Part shown: positions 4,448 through 5,867 of the stretch, in pieces
Layout of the letters: each line of letters opens with the position of its first letter
How positions within the stretch are numbered: the stretch's first letter is position 1
Assembly (NCBI GenBank): GCA_023417975.1
Contig: JAEZDX010000685.1
Location: 1-5,867, forward strand
Length of the DNA stretch: 5,867 nt
Reading direction: 5' to 3'
DNA from: Bacillota bacterium
GTDB lineage: Bacteria; Bacillota; Clostridia; Clostridiales; Clostridiaceae
Translations under genes and position numbers: made by a program
The notes under the pieces: model-generated
What the model saw: the letters and a program-made list of their open reading frames with translations, nothing else
What the model was told of the DNA's origin: nothing
The model's database searches: none

Positions 4448-5867
4448 TTAAGCTCCTTCAACCATATCCCGTGTGTGGTATCCTATATATCCTAGCACCA
4501 TCAATGCTATACTAATCACAGTTATAGTAATAAAAATTACTCCATCAAACCGATCTACCGGCATTCGTGGAATCCAACTAAGAACGGCTGTTTTTGAGAA
4601 CCATTTCGGCAAATTTAAGATTCCGCTAAAGTAGTTTAATGTGAAGGAATATCCAAGATACACATAAATAACTTTACCTAGCTTTGGTACCCAACCTAAG
4701 GCTAAAGCTGCAAGTCCTATAAAGAACAAAACAGATGGCAGGAAGTTATAGCCTGCAGCTATAAATTGCTGCAATTCCATAGTTGAACTGTCTCCCATGG
4801 CAGAGATTGCTGTACCTCCAAGACTGCCTGCAGCCAGCAAAATTCCAGCTAATCCGGTGACTACTGCCAGAATGACACTAACCCAATAGAGTCGAGCCCG
4901 AGTCACTTTTGTAGCATAAAACTGACTAAGATGCAGCCTCGTTTCTTCCGAGTAAAGTTTATTAATGATGGCAATGGGCAGAATGGAAACCAAGCCAATC
5001 ATTACCATCATAATAGTTCCGGTAAATGATGCTTCAATGGAAACACCTGATAGAGTTAACATTTGCTTCATCATCTCATTGCTTCCAATAAAGGTCTGCA
5101 TATCTCCATAAATGGAGCCATAGGCTGCTCCCATGATTACGAAAGCAATGAGCCAGCTGATAATTACGCCTTTGTTAATCCTCATAAACAAGCCGGGTAC
5201 GGACAGTAAGGATTTTTTCGCTGTTGCCCGTCCTTCTCTCTCAGGTAAGTAACCGGCTCCCATATCACGGCCGCCTTCAAGGGCAAAAGCAATGATTGCT
5301 GCAATGATACAGAACATTAGCGCAAAAATCAGCGGAGCCCAATTGTTTTTAGTAAATGGGTACGTCAGGTATGTCCATCCCATTGGATTAAGCATGGAGA
5401 AATCAACATTAGACACATCTGTACCTGCACGAAGAATATAGAGTAAGCCTATAATTCCCAGTGATGAACCGGTTGCTCCGGATGAAGTTGGCATAATTTG
5501 AGACATAACTAATGCTATAACAGCTCCCAAAATACCGGCTATGCCGATTGATGCACCAAATAAGAATGAGCCTTTAGCAGTAATAGTGTCTGCACCAAAG
5601 CTAGTCATAACACCGCCAATAATAATGGCTAATAAAATATTGATAAGTATTGTTTCGGTAATTACAGCAAAAGAATTAGCTTGGCGTCCTACTTGAAAGG
5701 AACGCACCAGTTCAGTAAGCCCGTGAGCTTCTTCCTTACGAGTATGGCTTACAATATGCAAAGCAGCTATAATCATGGCAAACAAACCGCAGAATAACAA
5801 CATTTCATGGGCATACATAGCACCCAAAGTATAATCCTGTGCCGATTTTATCGGTGTGGGACCAACC
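4448..5867 (-). CDS. COG3559 (TnrB3-like) ABC exporter permease, C-terminal part (cut by right edge)
   Basis: The visible 472 residues are the membrane subunit of an ABC exporter of the type labelled 'exporter of polyketide antibiotics' (COG3559), which works with a separate ATPase to expel drugs or antibiotics. The frame stays open through 5867 (VGPTPIKSAQDYTLGAMYAH), so the TTG and ATG codons near 5827 and 5818 are internal and the true start lies outside. Family members are, from memory, about 530-540 residues, so some 60-80 are missing. Family marks are the cytosolic loop HTRKEEAHGLTELVRSFQVGRQ (about 41-62), repeated near the middle as a degenerate YSEETRLHLSQFYATKVTRARLYW, and RDMGAGYLPEREGRA before the second half. 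About ten hydrophobic spans are visible in two related halves. It seems richer in G+C than the genes to its left. The ATPase gene and often a TetR regulator would be expected upstream, beyond the right edge. The substrate is unknown. Confidence 0.85.
   Translation of the reverse strand, partial: VGPTPIKSAQDYTLGAMYAHEMLLFCGLFAMIIAALHIVSHTRKEEAHGLTELVRSFQVGRQANSFAVITETILINILLAIIIGGVMTSFGADTITAKGSFLFGASIGIAGILGAVIALVMSQIMPTSSGATGSSLGIIGLLYILRAGTDVSNVDFSMLNPMGWTYLTYPFTKNNWAPLIFALMFCIIAAIIAFALEGGRDMGAGYLPEREGRATAKKSLLSVPGLFMRINKGVIISWLIAFVIMGAAYGSIYGDMQTFIGSNEMMKQMLTLSGVSIEASFTGTIMMVMIGLVSILPIAIINKLYSEETRLHLSQFYATKVTRARLYWVSVILAVVTGLAGILLAAGSLGGTAISAMGDSSTMELQQFIAAGYNFLPSVLFFIGLAALALGWVPKLGKVIYVYLGYSFTLNYFSGILNLPKWFSKTAVLSWIPRMPVDRFDGVIFITITVISIALMVLGYIGYHTRDMVEGA

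Noticed and set aside
5819..5827. TTG at 5827 or ATG near 5818 as the start of the ABC permease
   Set aside because: The frame stays open to the window edge with plausible coding sequence upstream, there is no ribosome binding site before either codon, and the visible protein is shorter than its family.

Overview
The window is an AT-rich stretch (roughly one third G+C by eye) of what looks like a Clostridia chromosome, most likely Lachnospiraceae or a near relative. The evidence is AGGAGG/GAGGTG-type ribosome binding sites, TTGACA/TATAAT promoters, short U-tailed terminators, and a DUF1836 protein, a family typical of Firmicutes. No rRNA, tRNA, CRISPR array or insertion sequence is visible. 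Two genes are cut by the window edges.

Left part (1-1619): the N-terminal winged helix of a GntR/MocR-type regulator (minus strand, cut at the left edge) is divergent from a complete LysE/RhtB-family amino-acid exporter (plus strand). This is a common regulator/exporter pairing, and the shared intergenic region carries an inverted repeat that could be the operator. The exporter converges on a class I SAM-dependent methyltransferase (minus), and the two 3' ends overlap by 41 bp. Just upstream of the methyltransferase is a 34-codon scrap that resembles the C-terminus of a formate/nitrite (FNT) channel, probably gene debris.

Middle part (1783-4063): three separately transcribed minus-strand genes. 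They are a HAD-family 5'-nucleotidase-like phosphatase with a near-consensus promoter that holds a LexA-like site in its spacer, a DUF1836 HTH protein with its own promoter and a downstream terminator, and an unrecognised 173-residue basic cytosolic protein with a candidate promoter and terminator. The genes are separated by about 250-300 bp and look like individual accessory or housekeeping units rather than one operon.

Right part (4153-5867): a terminator, then about 260 bp of non-coding AT-rich sequence with several small inverted repeats, then the C-terminal ~470 residues of a COG3559-type (TnrB3-like, 'exporter of polyketide antibiotics') ABC permease that runs off the right edge. Its ATPase and any regulator would be expected beyond the window.

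The genes do not form an obvious single pathway. I see no convincing new multi-gene system. The points most worth checking are the LexA-like box in the nucleotidase promoter, the FNT remnant, the overlapping gene tails, and the unassigned 173-residue protein.
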